Source: Xanthobacteraceae bacterium
GTDB lineage: Bacteria > Pseudomonadota > Alphaproteobacteria > Rhizobiales > Xanthobacteraceae
Length of the DNA: 64,000 bases
NCBI GenBank assembly: GCA_022841625.1
Contig: JALHRD010000015.1
Location: 1-64,000, forward strand
Direction: 5' to 3'
Shown: piece after piece, positions 17,613-26,594 of the stretch
Layout: each line of letters begins with the position of its first letter
Position numbering within the stretch: the stretch's first letter is position 1
Made by a program: the position numbers and the translations under genes
The notes under the pieces: model-generated
Database searches by the model: none
Seen by the model: only the letters and a program-made list of their open reading frames with translations
What the model was told of the DNA's origin: nothing

Positions 17613-17995
17613 TTGATCCGCTCCCACATGATTTCCTGAGTCTTGCCGACCGGGCGCAAGATCAAACGATCGCCGACGAACTCATAGGCCCGCACTGCGT
17701 CGATCTCCGCATCCGATCGCAAGTCTCCCTCGCGGTGATGCGTCACCGTACCGGTGCGCTCATCGATGGAATAGGTGCCGAAATAGGCCAGGAACTGGGT
17801 GGCGGACGCGTTCGCTCGCTGCTCCCGGCCCGGCACGATCTGCACGGCCATGTGACCGGATGGATCGTAGACGATGATTCCGCGCGGATCGCCGCGATCA
17901 GTGCGAAGTTCACCATCGACTTTCGAGCCGACATAGCGCCAGGCACCGATCAGGCGGCGGGCGACTGCGCTGTTGGGATCGGGCGCGCTCACCAC
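17609..17995 (-). CDS. Lipocalin-like domain protein, paralogue 2
   Basis: A 128-residue paralogue of the next gene: LIGAWRYVGSKVDGELR, GIIVYDPSGHMAVQI, QFLAYFGTYSIDERTGTVTH and RLILRPVGK align block by block with it. Two GTG codons at 17995 and 17992 could start it; the second gives a GTGA overlap with the dehydrogenase stop and may be the real start. Cytoplasmic, function unknown. Tandem duplication within the operon is likely. Confidence 0.82.
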   Translation of the reverse strand: MVSAPDPNSAVARRLIGAWRYVGSKVDGELRTDRGDPRGIIVYDPSGHMAVQIVPGREQRANASATQFLAYFGTYSIDERTGTVTHHREGDLRSDAEIDAVRAYEFVGDRLILRPVGKTQEIMWERIK

Positions 17996-19440
17996 GTCAC
18001 CGAAATATATTGGGTTTCCAAAAATTCCATCAGGCCCTCATGGGCGCCCTCGCGACCGATGCCGGACTGCTTCATGCCGCCGAACGGCGCCGCCGGATCG
18101 GAGACCAGCCCGCGATTGAGCCCGATCATGCCGAAATCGAGCTGCTCCGACACCCGCAGGCCGCGGCCCATATCCTTGGTATAGAGATAGGCGACCAGGC
18201 CATATTCGGTGTCGTTGGCGCGCCGGATCACTTCGTCATCCGATTTGAAAGTCTGCAACGACGCGACCGGCCCGAAAATTTCCTCGTTCAGCATTTTGGC
18301 GTTGTCGGGGACACCGGCCAAAACGGTTGCGGGATAGAAGAAGCCTTTGCCGCCCGGCGCCTTACCGCCGGTCAGGATCTTCGCGCCCTTGCCGACCGCG
18401 TCGTCCACCAGCTCGATCACTTTGTCGAGCCCTTCCTTGTTGACCAGGGGCCCGACCGCCACGCCATCGTCGAGACCGTTGCCCATCTTCAGCGCGCCCA
18501 TTTTGGCGGCAAGCTTCTTGGCGAATTCGTCATGTACCTTTTCGTGCACATAGAAACGGTTGGCCGCCGTGCAGGCTTCACCCATATTGCGCATCTTGGC
18601 GATCATCGCGCCTTCGATGGCGGCGTCGATGTCGGCGTCGTCGAACACAATGAACGGCGCATTGCCGCCAAGCTCCATCGCCGGCTTCACCACATTGTCG
18701 GCGGCCTCGTGCAGCAGCTTGCGGCCAACCTCGGTCGAACCGGTGAACGAAACCACCCGCACGCGCGGATCGTGCAGCATGGCGCTGACCACCTTGCCCG
18801 AAGAGCGCGACGGGATCACGTTGACGCAGCCGGCCGGCACGCCGGCTTCTTCAAGAATCGGCATCAGCGCCAACATGGTGAGCGGCGTGTCGGAGGCCGG
18901 CTTGAGCACCACCGTACAGCCCGCCGCCAGCGCCGGGCCGATCTTGCGGGTCGCCATCGCGGCGGGAAAATTCCACGGCGTCACCAGGACCGCGATGCCG
19001 GCGGGCTTGTGCTGCACCAGAATGCGGGCGCCGGAAGCCGGCGCGCGTGATGCGCTGCCGAGATTGCGCACGGCTTCCTCGGCGTTCCAGCGGAAGAACT
19101 CTGCGGCATAGGCGACCTCGCCGCGCGAATCCGACAAGGCCTTGCCGTTCTCGATGGTGATGAGTTTTGCCAGGCGCTCGGCATCGCGCATGATCAGCTC
19201 GAACGCCTTGCGCAAAATCTCGCCGCGCTCGCGGGGCTTTTTGTCCGCCCAGCCCGGAAACGCCGCCGCCGCGGCGTCGACCGCCGCCTTGGCGTCCTCC
19301 ACCGTCGCGCTCGCCACCGATGCGACGGTGTTTTCGGTTGCGGGATCGATCACGTCAAAGCGGGCGCCGTCGGAGGCCTTGCGCCATTTTCCGCCGATCC
19401 AGAGGTCGGTCGGGACATTGGCCAGGAGATTTTCGTACAT
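17989..19440 (-). CDS. gabD: NAD(P)-dependent succinate-semialdehyde-type dehydrogenase
   Basis: A 483-residue aldehyde dehydrogenase with the features of the GabD group: VTPWNFPAAMATRKIGPALA, FTGSTEVGRKL, catalytic Glu in MELGGNAPFIVF, catalytic Cys in NMGEACTAANRFYV, EIFGPVASL and PFGGMKQSGIGREGAHEGL. It oxidises an aldehyde to an acid, typically succinate semialdehyde. It sits between the E1 beta and lipocalin-like genes, so its true substrate may be an intermediate of this operon's pathway rather than a GABA product. Confidence 0.92.
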   Translation of the reverse strand: MYENLLANVPTDLWIGGKWRKASDGARFDVIDPATENTVASVASATVEDAKAAVDAAAAAFPGWADKKPRERGEILRKAFELIMRDAERLAKLITIENGKALSDSRGEVAYAAEFFRWNAEEAVRNLGSASRAPASGARILVQHKPAGIAVLVTPWNFPAAMATRKIGPALAAGCTVVLKPASDTPLTMLALMPILEEAGVPAGCVNVIPSRSSGKVVSAMLHDPRVRVVSFTGSTEVGRKLLHEAADNVVKPAMELGGNAPFIVFDDADIDAAIEGAMIAKMRNMGEACTAANRFYVHEKVHDEFAKKLAAKMGALKMGNGLDDGVAVGPLVNKEGLDKVIELVDDAVGKGAKILTGGKAPGGKGFFYPATVLAGVPDNAKMLNEEIFGPVASLQTFKSDDEVIRRANDTEYGLVAYLYTKDMGRGLRVSEQLDFGMIGLNRGLVSDPAAPFGGMKQSGIGREGAHEGLMEFLETQYISVTW

Positions 19441-19498
19441 GGGATCGGTCCTCGAACTCGGTAGTCCTTAGGATGGATTGAGCGCAACGAAACCCAGC

Positions 19499-20479
19499 CT
19501 ATGCATTCATCGACTTGTTCACCCGATCGACAATCCGCTCCACACTCGGCAGCGCGATGTCTTCCAGAAGATCGGCCGCCGGCAATGGAATGTGCGGCGT
19601 GGTGATTCGAACGATCGGACCGTCGAGATCGTAGAACGCCTCGTCCGCCACGATCGAAGCAAGCTCGGCACCCCAGCCACACAGCCGCGGGTTCTCCTCA
19701 ACCGTGAACATCCGGTGCGTGCGCGCAACCGATCCCAAGATCGTCTGAGTGTCGAGCGGCACCAGCGAACGCACATCGACCACTTCGCAGTCGATGCCGT
19801 GTTCGCTTTTGAGCTTTTCGGCGGCGGCGAGCGCGCGCGGCACCATCAGCGCCAGCGCAAGAATGGTCGCATCTTTGCCCGGTCGCGCAATCGTAGCGGT
19901 GCCGAGCCGGTCCACAATCTCACCGTCCGGCACTTCGCCTTTGGTGGCATAGAGCGATTTGTGCTCGAAAAAAATCACCGGATCGGGGTCGCGCACCGCC
20001 GCCGCCATCAGCCCGATCACATCGCGCGGATTCGACGGCGCGACTACCTTGAGACCGGGGATCATCATGCACCAGTTCTCGACGCTCTGGGAATGCTGCG
20101 CGCCAAAACGCGAGCCCGCACCATTGCCGGTGCGCACGACCAACGGACATTTGAGCTGGCCGTTCGACATGTAGCGGCTCTTGGGAAACTCGTTGGCGAT
20201 GTAGTCGAAGCAGACCGCGAAGAAATCCGAAAACATGATTTCCGCAATCGGCTTGAGCCCGGTCATTGCCGCGCCCATCGCGGCACCGAGGATCGCTTGC
20301 TCGGAAATCGGGGTGTCGCGCACGCGCAGCGGCCCGAACTTGTCGAGCAGGCCAACGGTCGCCTTGAACACGCCGCCGGCGCCGGCCACGTCCTCGCCGA
20401 GGAACACGACATCCGGGTCGCGCTCCATCTCTTGCGCGATGCCGCGCGCGACGGCATCGCGATAAGTCAGTTCCGCCAT
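19499..20479 (-). CDS. 2-oxoacid dehydrogenase E1 component, beta subunit
   Basis: A 326-residue transketolase-like beta subunit of the pyruvate/acetoin dehydrogenase type. Recognisable stretches: MAELTYRDAVARGIAQEME, VVFLGEDVAGAGGVFKAT, RVRDTPISEQAILGAAMGAA, the GSRFGAQHSQSVENW loop and KVVAPSNPRDVIGLM. It overlaps E1 alpha by 13 bases. The specificity between pyruvate, acetoin and branched acids is not decidable by eye. Confidence 0.94.
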   Translation of the reverse strand: MAELTYRDAVARGIAQEMERDPDVVFLGEDVAGAGGVFKATVGLLDKFGPLRVRDTPISEQAILGAAMGAAMTGLKPIAEIMFSDFFAVCFDYIANEFPKSRYMSNGQLKCPLVVRTGNGAGSRFGAQHSQSVENWCMMIPGLKVVAPSNPRDVIGLMAAAVRDPDPVIFFEHKSLYATKGEVPDGEIVDRLGTATIARPGKDATILALALMVPRALAAAEKLKSEHGIDCEVVDVRSLVPLDTQTILGSVARTHRMFTVEENPRLCGWGAELASIVADEAFYDLDGPIVRITTPHIPLPAADLLEDIALPSVERIVDRVNKSMNA

Positions 20480-21498
20480 GCGAAGCCTCCGTCGGCATAG
20501 ACATCGGTGGTGAGGATGTCGAGCGGCGGCATCGGCGACGCCTTACACGCTTCGGTGGCGGCATCGACGACCTTGCGCACATCGGTTTCGATGCCGACGA
20601 TGGCTTTTTCGTCGACGCCGAATTGCTTGAGACGTTCGCGATAGAGGACCACCGGATCGCGTTCCTTCCACTTTTCGAGTTCGCCCTTCGGCCGATAGGT
20701 GGCCGGGTCGGCGCGCGAATGGCCGCTGTGCCGATAGGTCAGGCATTCGATCAGCGAGGGGCCTTGGCCGGCGCGCGCCTTGGCATAGGCGGTCTGCGCG
20801 GTGCGATAGACCACGTCGGCATCGTTGCCGTCGATCAGAATGCGTTCGAGCCCATAGGCCGAGGCGCGATCGGCCGCCGGCTGTGGCACCGCGGTCACCG
20901 ACGAGATCGGCGTGTACTCCATATAGAGATTGTTCTCGCAGACAAAGATCACCGGCAGCTTCCAGACCGCCGCGAAATTAAGCGCCTCATGGAACGCACC
21001 AATATTGGTGGTGCCGTCGCCGAAGAAGCAGACCGACACATCCTTGGCGCCCTTGTACTGCGCGCGCCAGGCGGCGCCGCAGGCAATCGGCAAATGCGCG
21101 CCGATGATGGCATAGGATCCCATCACCCCGTGTTCGGCCGAGGTCAGGTGCATCGAGCCGCCCTTGCCGCGCATCAGCCCGTTATCGCGCTGCATCAACT
21201 CGCCCAGCACCTGCTCGACCGGCACGCCGCGGGCCAAAGTGTGGGCGTGGCCGCGATAGGTGCAAAACGACAGATCGCCCGGCTGCATGGCGCAGGCAAA
21301 GCCCGCCGCCACCGCCTCCTGCCCCAGCGACAGGTGGCTCGTGCCCTTCACCAGGTTTTGCAGAAACAGGTCGAAGGCGCGCTGCTCGGCCTCGCGCAGC
21401 AGGAATTGCGAGCGGAACAGCCGCAGCCGCATCTCCTCGCCGATATCGTCATTGATGCCCGCCGCCGATTTTCGGGCGCGGTCTTCGACTTGAGCCAT
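20467..21498 (-). CDS. 2-oxoacid dehydrogenase E1 component, alpha subunit
   Basis: A 343-residue TPP-binding alpha subunit. The TPP/Mg motif is FFGDGTTNIGAFHEALNFAA followed by KLPVIFVCENNLYMEY; SYAIIGAHLPIACGAAWRAQ and YRHSGHSRADPATYRP are typical of acetoin/pyruvate dehydrogenase E1 alpha. It is the first gene of the minus-strand operon that runs to 14340. No E3 (lipoamide dehydrogenase) gene is in the operon, so E3 must come from elsewhere. Confidence 0.94.
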   Translation of the reverse strand: MAQVEDRARKSAAGINDDIGEEMRLRLFRSQFLLREAEQRAFDLFLQNLVKGTSHLSLGQEAVAAGFACAMQPGDLSFCTYRGHAHTLARGVPVEQVLGELMQRDNGLMRGKGGSMHLTSAEHGVMGSYAIIGAHLPIACGAAWRAQYKGAKDVSVCFFGDGTTNIGAFHEALNFAAVWKLPVIFVCENNLYMEYTPISSVTAVPQPAADRASAYGLERILIDGNDADVVYRTAQTAYAKARAGQGPSLIECLTYRHSGHSRADPATYRPKGELEKWKERDPVVLYRERLKQFGVDEKAIVGIETDVRKVVDAATEACKASPMPPLDILTTDVYADGGFAWRN

Positions 21499-21728
21499 GC
21501 AGGGTCCTCGGGATTGCCAAAAGCGTCACGGTCGGCCGGACCTTAGCCCCAGCGGCGAAGTTTCGGCAACCCAGCCCGGGTATGGCATTGTTCATTGCCA
21601 AAATCCGCGATAACTGATGCTAATCGGGGTTCGCGACGGTCGCCCCGCCTAACCCCCAAGGCTTCTTGTAAACCAAGGCGTATAAACTAGGCGCCGCCTC
21701 CGCGGCGGAGGAGACCGCTTTTCGCCCG

Positions 21729-23078
21729 ATGAGCACCGACCCCGCTTCACCCGCCGGAACCGGCGATGCCACGACGCCCACCTTCAACGAGGCCTTCAAG
21801 GTCTGGTTCAAGATCGGCTGCCTGTCGTTCGGCGGGCCGGCCGGCCAGATCGCAATGATGCATCGCATTCTGGTCGAAGAGAAGAAATGGATCGACGAAG
21901 CGCGTTATCTGCACGCCCTCAATTACTGCATGCTGCTGCCAGGCCCCGAGGCGCAACAACTCGCGACCTATGTCGGCTGGCTGCTGCATGGCGTGCGCGG
22001 CGGGCTTACGGCCGGGCTGCTGTTCATCGTGCCCGGGGCCTTGGTCATGCTGGGGTTGAGCTTGATCTATGTGCTCGCTACCGGCGTTCCGGTGGTCGAC
22101 GGCGCGCTGTTCGGCATCAAGGCGGCGGTGCTGGTGGTCGTCGTCGAAGCGATCTTACGGATCGGCAAGCGTTCTCTGAAAACCGGGCTGCTGATTGGAA
22201 TTGCCGCCACAGCCTTTATCGGCATCTTCTTTCTGCAAATTCCGTTCCCGCTGATCGTCATTGCCGCGGCGCTGATCGGTTTCCTGGTCGCGCGTGTCGC
22301 GCCGCGACAGCTTGGCATCAAACCGTTCGACGGTCCGCGCGCGCCGCCACGACCGGGCCGCTGGCGCGTGGCCGCCAAGGCGACCGCGACCTGGTTTGCG
22401 ATTTGGTGGGCGCCGGTCGCAATCGTCGTGCTGATGCTGGGGCCCAACCACGTGCTGGTGTCGCTTGGCGTATTCTTCTCCAAGCTCGCGGTGGTGAGTT
22501 TTGGCGGCGCCTATGCGCTGATGGCCTATATGGCGCAGGAGGCGGTCGAAGCGCAGGGCTGGCTCAAGCTCGCCGAGATGGTCGATGGGCTCGGCCTGGC
22601 CGAAACCACGCCGGGGCCGCTGATCCTGGTCACGCAATTTGTCGGATTTCTCGCGGCCTATCGCGACGCCGCGCCGTTCACGCCGCTGGTCGCGGCAATG
22701 CTGGGCGCCGCCATGACGACCTGGACCGTGTTCGCACCGTCGTTCCTGTGGATCTTCGCGGGCGCGCCCTTCATCGAGGACTTGCGCAGCAATACCCGGC
22801 TGGCCGGCGCGCTGGCGGCGATCACCGCGGCGGTGACCGGCGTGATCCTTAATCTCGCGGTCTGGTTCACGCTGCACGTTCTGTTCCGCAACATCACGGA
22901 AGTCGAAACTGGACCCCTGCGTTGGTTCGCCATTGAATGGGCGAGCCTCGATGTCAGAGCGGCGGTGCTCGCCGCGATCGCGGCGGCGCTGGTATTTGCA
23001 TTGCACCGCGGCCTGATTGAGACCATCGCGATCATGGCGGCGCTCGGGATCGCGGTGCGGCTCACGCTTGGCGCGTGA
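21729..23078 (+). CDS. chrA: CHR-family chromate efflux transporter
   Basis: A 449-residue two-domain chromate transporter. The N-terminal half has GCLSFGGPAGQIAMMHRILV, EEKKWIDEARYLHALNYCML and LPGPEAQQLATYVGWLLHG. The C-terminal half repeats the pattern as VVSFGGAYALMAYMAQEAV and GLAETTPGPLILVTQFVGF. About 10-12 membrane helices. The family expels chromate by proton-driven transport; sulfate may interact. No chrB regulator is adjacent. Confidence 0.93.
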   Translation: MSTDPASPAGTGDATTPTFNEAFKVWFKIGCLSFGGPAGQIAMMHRILVEEKKWIDEARYLHALNYCMLLPGPEAQQLATYVGWLLHGVRGGLTAGLLFIVPGALVMLGLSLIYVLATGVPVVDGALFGIKAAVLVVVVEAILRIGKRSLKTGLLIGIAATAFIGIFFLQIPFPLIVIAAALIGFLVARVAPRQLGIKPFDGPRAPPRPGRWRVAAKATATWFAIWWAPVAIVVLMLGPNHVLVSLGVFFSKLAVVSFGGAYALMAYMAQEAVEAQGWLKLAEMVDGLGLAETTPGPLILVTQFVGFLAAYRDAAPFTPLVAAMLGAAMTTWTVFAPSFLWIFAGAPFIEDLRSNTRLAGALAAITAAVTGVILNLAVWFTLHVLFRNITEVETGPLRWFAIEWASLDVRAAVLAAIAAALVFALHRGLIETIAIMAALGIAVRLTLGA

Positions 23079-23094
23079 GCCGTTGCATCAGATC

Positions 23095-23910
23095 TTAGCC
23101 CTCGCGCGCCACGGCACTGTCGTGCCAGCGCCGCAGCAGACGATGCGAAACCAGCGCCAACGCGAAATAGATCGCGATGCCGGCGATCGATAGCAGCACC
23201 AAGGCGGCAAACATCCGCGGGATGTTCAGGCGATAGCCGGACTCGGCGATCCGATAAGCCAGACCGGAGCCGGCGCCCGCGGAACTTGCCGCCATCTCGG
23301 CGACCACCGCGCCGATCAGCGACAAACCGCCGGCGATCTTCAGCCCGCCGAGGATATAGGGCAGCGCCGCCGGCAGTTTGAGCCGGCGCAAAACCTGCCA
23401 GCGCGACGCGCCGTATAGCCGAAACAGATCGGCCAGATTGTGATCGACCGAATTCAGACCCAGCGTGGTATTCGCGAGCACTGGAAAAAACGCGACGATC
23501 CAGGCGCAGGCCAGCACCGCCGCATCCTGCGGCAGCCACACCAGCAGCAGCGGCGCAATCGCAACAATCGGCGTGACCTGCAAAATCACCGCGTAAGGAT
23601 AAAACGAATATTCGATCAGCCGCGACTGATTGAACAGCACCGCAAGCCCGACGCCACCGACCACCGCCAGCACGAATCCTTGCAAGGTCGTGGTCAGCGT
23701 CACCAGGAGCGAGTCCGCAAGCAGCGCCCAATCTTCAATCAGCGTGCGAAACACCAGGCCGGGCCCGGGCAGCACATAAGGCGGAATCTCCTGCACACGG
23801 ACCACGACCTCCCAAGCCAGCACGCCTAACGCCAGCACGATGACCGGCAGCACCATGCGCAGCGCGCTTTCGAATCGTTCGCTCAATGCCATGGCGGGTT
23901 CTTGCGTCAT
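23095..23910 (-). CDS. ABC transporter permease, NitT/TauT type
   Basis: A 271-residue inner-membrane permease with about six helices and the EAA-type loop (NLADLFRLYGASRWQVLRRL, KLPAALPYILGGLKIAGGLS). It resembles SsuC/TauC/ThiX-type permeases for sulfonates, nitrate or pyrimidine precursors. It overlaps the ATPase gene by four bases (ATGA). No periplasmic binding protein is adjacent; the downstream gene on the other strand is chrA. Confidence 0.92.
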   Translation of the reverse strand: MTQEPAMALSERFESALRMVLPVIVLALGVLAWEVVVRVQEIPPYVLPGPGLVFRTLIEDWALLADSLLVTLTTTLQGFVLAVVGGVGLAVLFNQSRLIEYSFYPYAVILQVTPIVAIAPLLLVWLPQDAAVLACAWIVAFFPVLANTTLGLNSVDHNLADLFRLYGASRWQVLRRLKLPAALPYILGGLKIAGGLSLIGAVVAEMAASSAGAGSGLAYRIAESGYRLNIPRMFAALVLLSIAGIAIYFALALVSHRLLRRWHDSAVAREG

Positions 23911-24713
23911 GCGCCGCCGGCTCCGCCGCTTGCCTCGGCCAGCGCTTCGGACACTTGCCGGCAGCGGGCGGCGTATTCCGCCGAGGTGCGAAATTGCCGG
24001 TCGCGCGGATAGGGCATGGCGATCTTGAGTTCGGCGAATACGCGACCGGGCCGCGACGCCATCACCACAACGCGTTCGGAGAGATAGACCGACTCAAACA
24101 CCGAATGGGTGACGAACACCACCGTGCGCCTCGCGGCGCGCCACAGCGTCAACAGATCGTCATTGAGCTTGAAACGGGTAACCTCATCAAGCGCCGCAAA
24201 CGGCTCATCCATCAAGAGCAGCGCCGGCGCAGTAACCAAAGCCCGCGCGATCGAGGCGCGCATCTTCATGCCGCCGGACAGTTCACGCGGATAGGCGCGA
24301 TCGAACCCGGCCATCCCGACCTGATCGAGCGCCGCGGCGACACGCCTGGCCGCGGCCACCGAATCGACATGGCGTAGCGCCAGCGGCAGGCCAACGTTCC
24401 TGGCAACGGTCGTCCATGGCATCAATGTCGGCTCCTGGAACACAAAGCCGATCTGCTCTCGCCGCGACGACACATCATCGGGCTTGCCGCCTGACCATGA
24501 CACCGTTCCGCGCGTCGGTTCCATCAAGCCGGCGATCAGGCGCAGCGCGGTCGATTTGCCGCAACCCGACGGGCCCAGCAACGACACGAATTCTCCGGGC
24601 CGCAGCGTCAAGTCGAAGCCATCGAGCGCGGTGACGCCGCTGGCGAACGTCTTATTGACGCCCCGCAGCGCGACCGAAACCTCACCGCCGGATAGTGGAT
24701 CAGCAGCAACCAT
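23907..24713 (-). CDS. ABC transporter ATP-binding protein, NitT/TauT type
   Basis: A 268-residue ATPase. I take the start at 24713 (MVAADPLSGG) because the longer frame upstream runs into the methyltransferase gene. Walker A is LLGPSGCGKSTALRLIAG, the Q-loop GFVFQEPTLMPW, signature ELSGGMKMRASIARAL, Walker B LLLMDEPFAALDEVT and the H-loop FVTHSVFESVYL. It powers the downstream permease. Confidence 0.93.
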   Translation of the reverse strand: MVAADPLSGGEVSVALRGVNKTFASGVTALDGFDLTLRPGEFVSLLGPSGCGKSTALRLIAGLMEPTRGTVSWSGGKPDDVSSRREQIGFVFQEPTLMPWTTVARNVGLPLALRHVDSVAAARRVAAALDQVGMAGFDRAYPRELSGGMKMRASIARALVTAPALLLMDEPFAALDEVTRFKLNDDLLTLWRAARRTVVFVTHSVFESVYLSERVVVMASRPGRVFAELKIAMPYPRDRQFRTSAEYAARCRQVSEALAEASGGAGGA

Positions 24714-24732
24714 GCATTGCTTTCGGAACGAG

Positions 24733-25542
24733 TTAGGTTTGCTTGCGGCCCCACACTTGCGCAACGGTATACATCGTAAAGGCGGTTCCGGGATCGCGCA
24801 GATGCGCCCGGCACTGCGCCAGCGCCGCGGCCAATTCCGTTTCCGACAGCAGCCCGAGCCGAAGCACCGTGCCGCGCAGCGATTCAACCGTCGACGGCAG
24901 GTAATCGACCATCGGATCGATCGAGCGCACCCCGATCAGGAACGGCCGATACTGGACATCGGCGAGGCCCGCTTCGCGCGCCACCGCATAGAGCCGGCGG
25001 GCGAGCGTCAGGTCGGCGCCGACACCGGCGAAGGCGCGGAGCAAGGCCGACTTCAAACGGTCCCAGGCCGGATGCGGCGGATGGCAATGCAGGGTCGAGC
25101 CGTCGGGCTCCTGCAATGCCACGATGCCGCCGACGCGGGTAAGCCGCAGCGCTTCGCGCAGCAGCCGCTCGGGATCGCCGGCGGTGCTCGCGACAAAACG
25201 CATATGCACCAGATCGAACGAAGCGGCCGGCAGATTGGAGCCATAGGCATCGCCGCGGCGAAATTCGACATTGGCGGGCGCGCTGGCGCGCGCATGCGCC
25301 AGGAATTCTTCGTTCATATCGAGGCCGACCACCTGCCCGCCGATGCCGACCCGCGCGCTCAACAGGCCGGTGATGCCGCCGGGGCCGCAGCCTATATCAA
25401 GACAGCGCCAGCCCGGCTCGACGCCGATGCGATCAAGCATTGTGCCGGTATCGGGCGCCATCGCCTCGGCTTGCAGCCGCAGTCGTTCGATCTCGCCGGT
25501 GCGACTTTCGATGGGATAATGGCCGGCGAAGGTGGTGGACAT
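24733..25542 (-). CDS. Class I SAM-dependent methyltransferase
   Basis: A 269-residue methyltransferase: motif I is CLDIGCGPGGITGLLSARVG, motif II GQVVGLDMNEEFLAHAR, then FRRGDAYGSNLPAASFDLVH and RVGGIVALQEPDGSTLHCHP. This is the Methyltransf_25/31 pattern. It is on the same strand as the ABC genes and 19 bases upstream of the ATPase start, so co-transcription is likely, but a functional link is not evident. Confidence 0.85.
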   Translation of the reverse strand: MSTTFAGHYPIESRTGEIERLRLQAEAMAPDTGTMLDRIGVEPGWRCLDIGCGPGGITGLLSARVGIGGQVVGLDMNEEFLAHARASAPANVEFRRGDAYGSNLPAASFDLVHMRFVASTAGDPERLLREALRLTRVGGIVALQEPDGSTLHCHPPHPAWDRLKSALLRAFAGVGADLTLARRLYAVAREAGLADVQYRPFLIGVRSIDPMVDYLPSTVESLRGTVLRLGLLSETELAAALAQCRAHLRDPGTAFTMYTVAQVWGRKQT

Positions 25543-25662
25543 GGTTTAGTTGGATTTATGTTGGTTGGCAGCATCACCATCCGCCGGACAACTCATTTCG
25601 TCCATAGTGATTTGTCAAAGGCGATGGTTGCAGAACCTCATTATTTTGTATATACAAAATAA

Positions 25663-25932
25663 ATGAAGATTGTCTGGGACGAGCCCAAGCGCCGGACCAA
25701 TCTTGCGACGCATGGGCTTGATCTGGCGGATGCGGAATCATTCGAATGGGAGACCGCTCTTGTGATTCCCGGGCACGCAGGAGAAAGCCGCCGCCCGCGA
25801 TTTCGAGCCATTGGTTGGCTGGGCGATGAGCTTGTGACTCTTGTCTTCTCGCCGCTCGGCACCGAAGCCATCTCTGTAATCAGCCTGCGCTCGGCAAGCC
25901 GGGCAGAGAGGAAGCTGCATGAAAATCCGTAA
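25663..25932 (+). CDS. brnT: BrnT family type II toxin
   Basis: An 89-residue DUF497 protein: IVWDEPKRRTNLATHGLDLA, a central RPRFRAIGWLGDELVTLVFS and the terminal ISVISLRSASRAERKLH. It overlaps the antitoxin gene by 14 bases. The family is a RelE-like mRNA-interfering RNase. This is the second BrnT in the window and pairs with a canonical BrnA. Confidence 0.9.
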   Translation: MKIVWDEPKRRTNLATHGLDLADAESFEWETALVIPGHAGESRRPRFRAIGWLGDELVTLVFSPLGTEAISVISLRSASRAERKLHENP

Positions 25933-26224
25933 GCGCAAGGTGCGTGCGCGCTCCAAGTCGGCGGAGGCGCGCATCAAGACCGGGATCGCGGCCGATCCGG
26001 ACAACCCGGAATGGACCGCGCGTGATTTTCGACGCGCAAGGCCGTTCGCTATCGCCTTTCCGGCACTGGCGAAAAGCTGGCGCGGACGCGGACCGCAAAA
26101 GGAGCCCACCAAGATCGCCGTTTCGCTGCGGCTGACGCGTGAAGTGGTCGAGCGTTTCAAGGCTAGCGGACCCGGCTGGCAGACCCGCATCGATAAGGCG
26201 CTGAAAAAGGCGACGGGGTTGTAG
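25919..26224 (+). CDS. brnA: BrnA family antitoxin
   Basis: A 101-residue antitoxin. The N-terminal half is basic and likely contacts the toxin; the C-terminal ribbon-helix-helix reads KIAVSLRLTREVVERFKASG and PGWQTRIDKALKKA, the BrnA DNA-binding signature. Expected to autorepress the brnTA promoter. Confidence 0.9.
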   Translation: MKIRKRKVRARSKSAEARIKTGIAADPDNPEWTARDFRRARPFAIAFPALAKSWRGRGPQKEPTKIAVSLRLTREVVERFKASGPGWQTRIDKALKKATGL

Positions 26225-26371
26225 TTGTCGTGCTGCCGCGTCACTCTGCGTTCTGCGTATTGTGTCTCAGTTCTAAATTGGAACACGAATTCCGAAACGA
26301 CGGGTCCCGCCATGGCCTTGGGTCCAAACGGTTCCCCCAAGCCGTTCAGCGAGGCGGGTCGAATCTCGAAT

Positions 26372-26521
26372 TTAGCTGCGTGCGGCTACGCGCGTCGCAA
26401 CGGCCCGGTTGATTGCCTCCAGACTGGCTCCATCCGGCCGGAGCAGCAATTCGAGTAGTTTCATATCGCGCCCCGTGAACGCTTTGCCGTGAATATCACG
26501 TCGGGGGAGCGCAATCGGCAT
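26372..26521 (-). CDS. Possible 49-residue small protein
   Basis: An ORF below the usual length limit, ATG at 26521, preceded by AGGAAGG about 10 bases upstream. The product begins MPIALPRRDIHGKAFTGRD and continues KLLELLLRPDGASLEAIN, then a basic tail. The LLxxLLRPDGAS-type stretch recalls the N-terminal part of short DUF3489-like proteins, which would make it a fragment. It is the only coding signal I see in the gene-poor interval 26225-26594. Confidence 0.4.
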   Translation of the reverse strand: MPIALPRRDIHGKAFTGRDMKLLELLLRPDGASLEAINRAVATRVAARS

Positions 26522-26594
26522 TTAGAGCACCTTCCTGTACGCTCCCCGCCCCTCCGGCTTCGGGTTCACGCCGGGTCATGTCGACAGTTTGCTT

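Noticed and set aside
22155-23731. Long minus-strand frames across chrA
   Set aside because: Antisense to a clear chromate transporter with helical hydrophobic segments; codon bias supports the plus strand.
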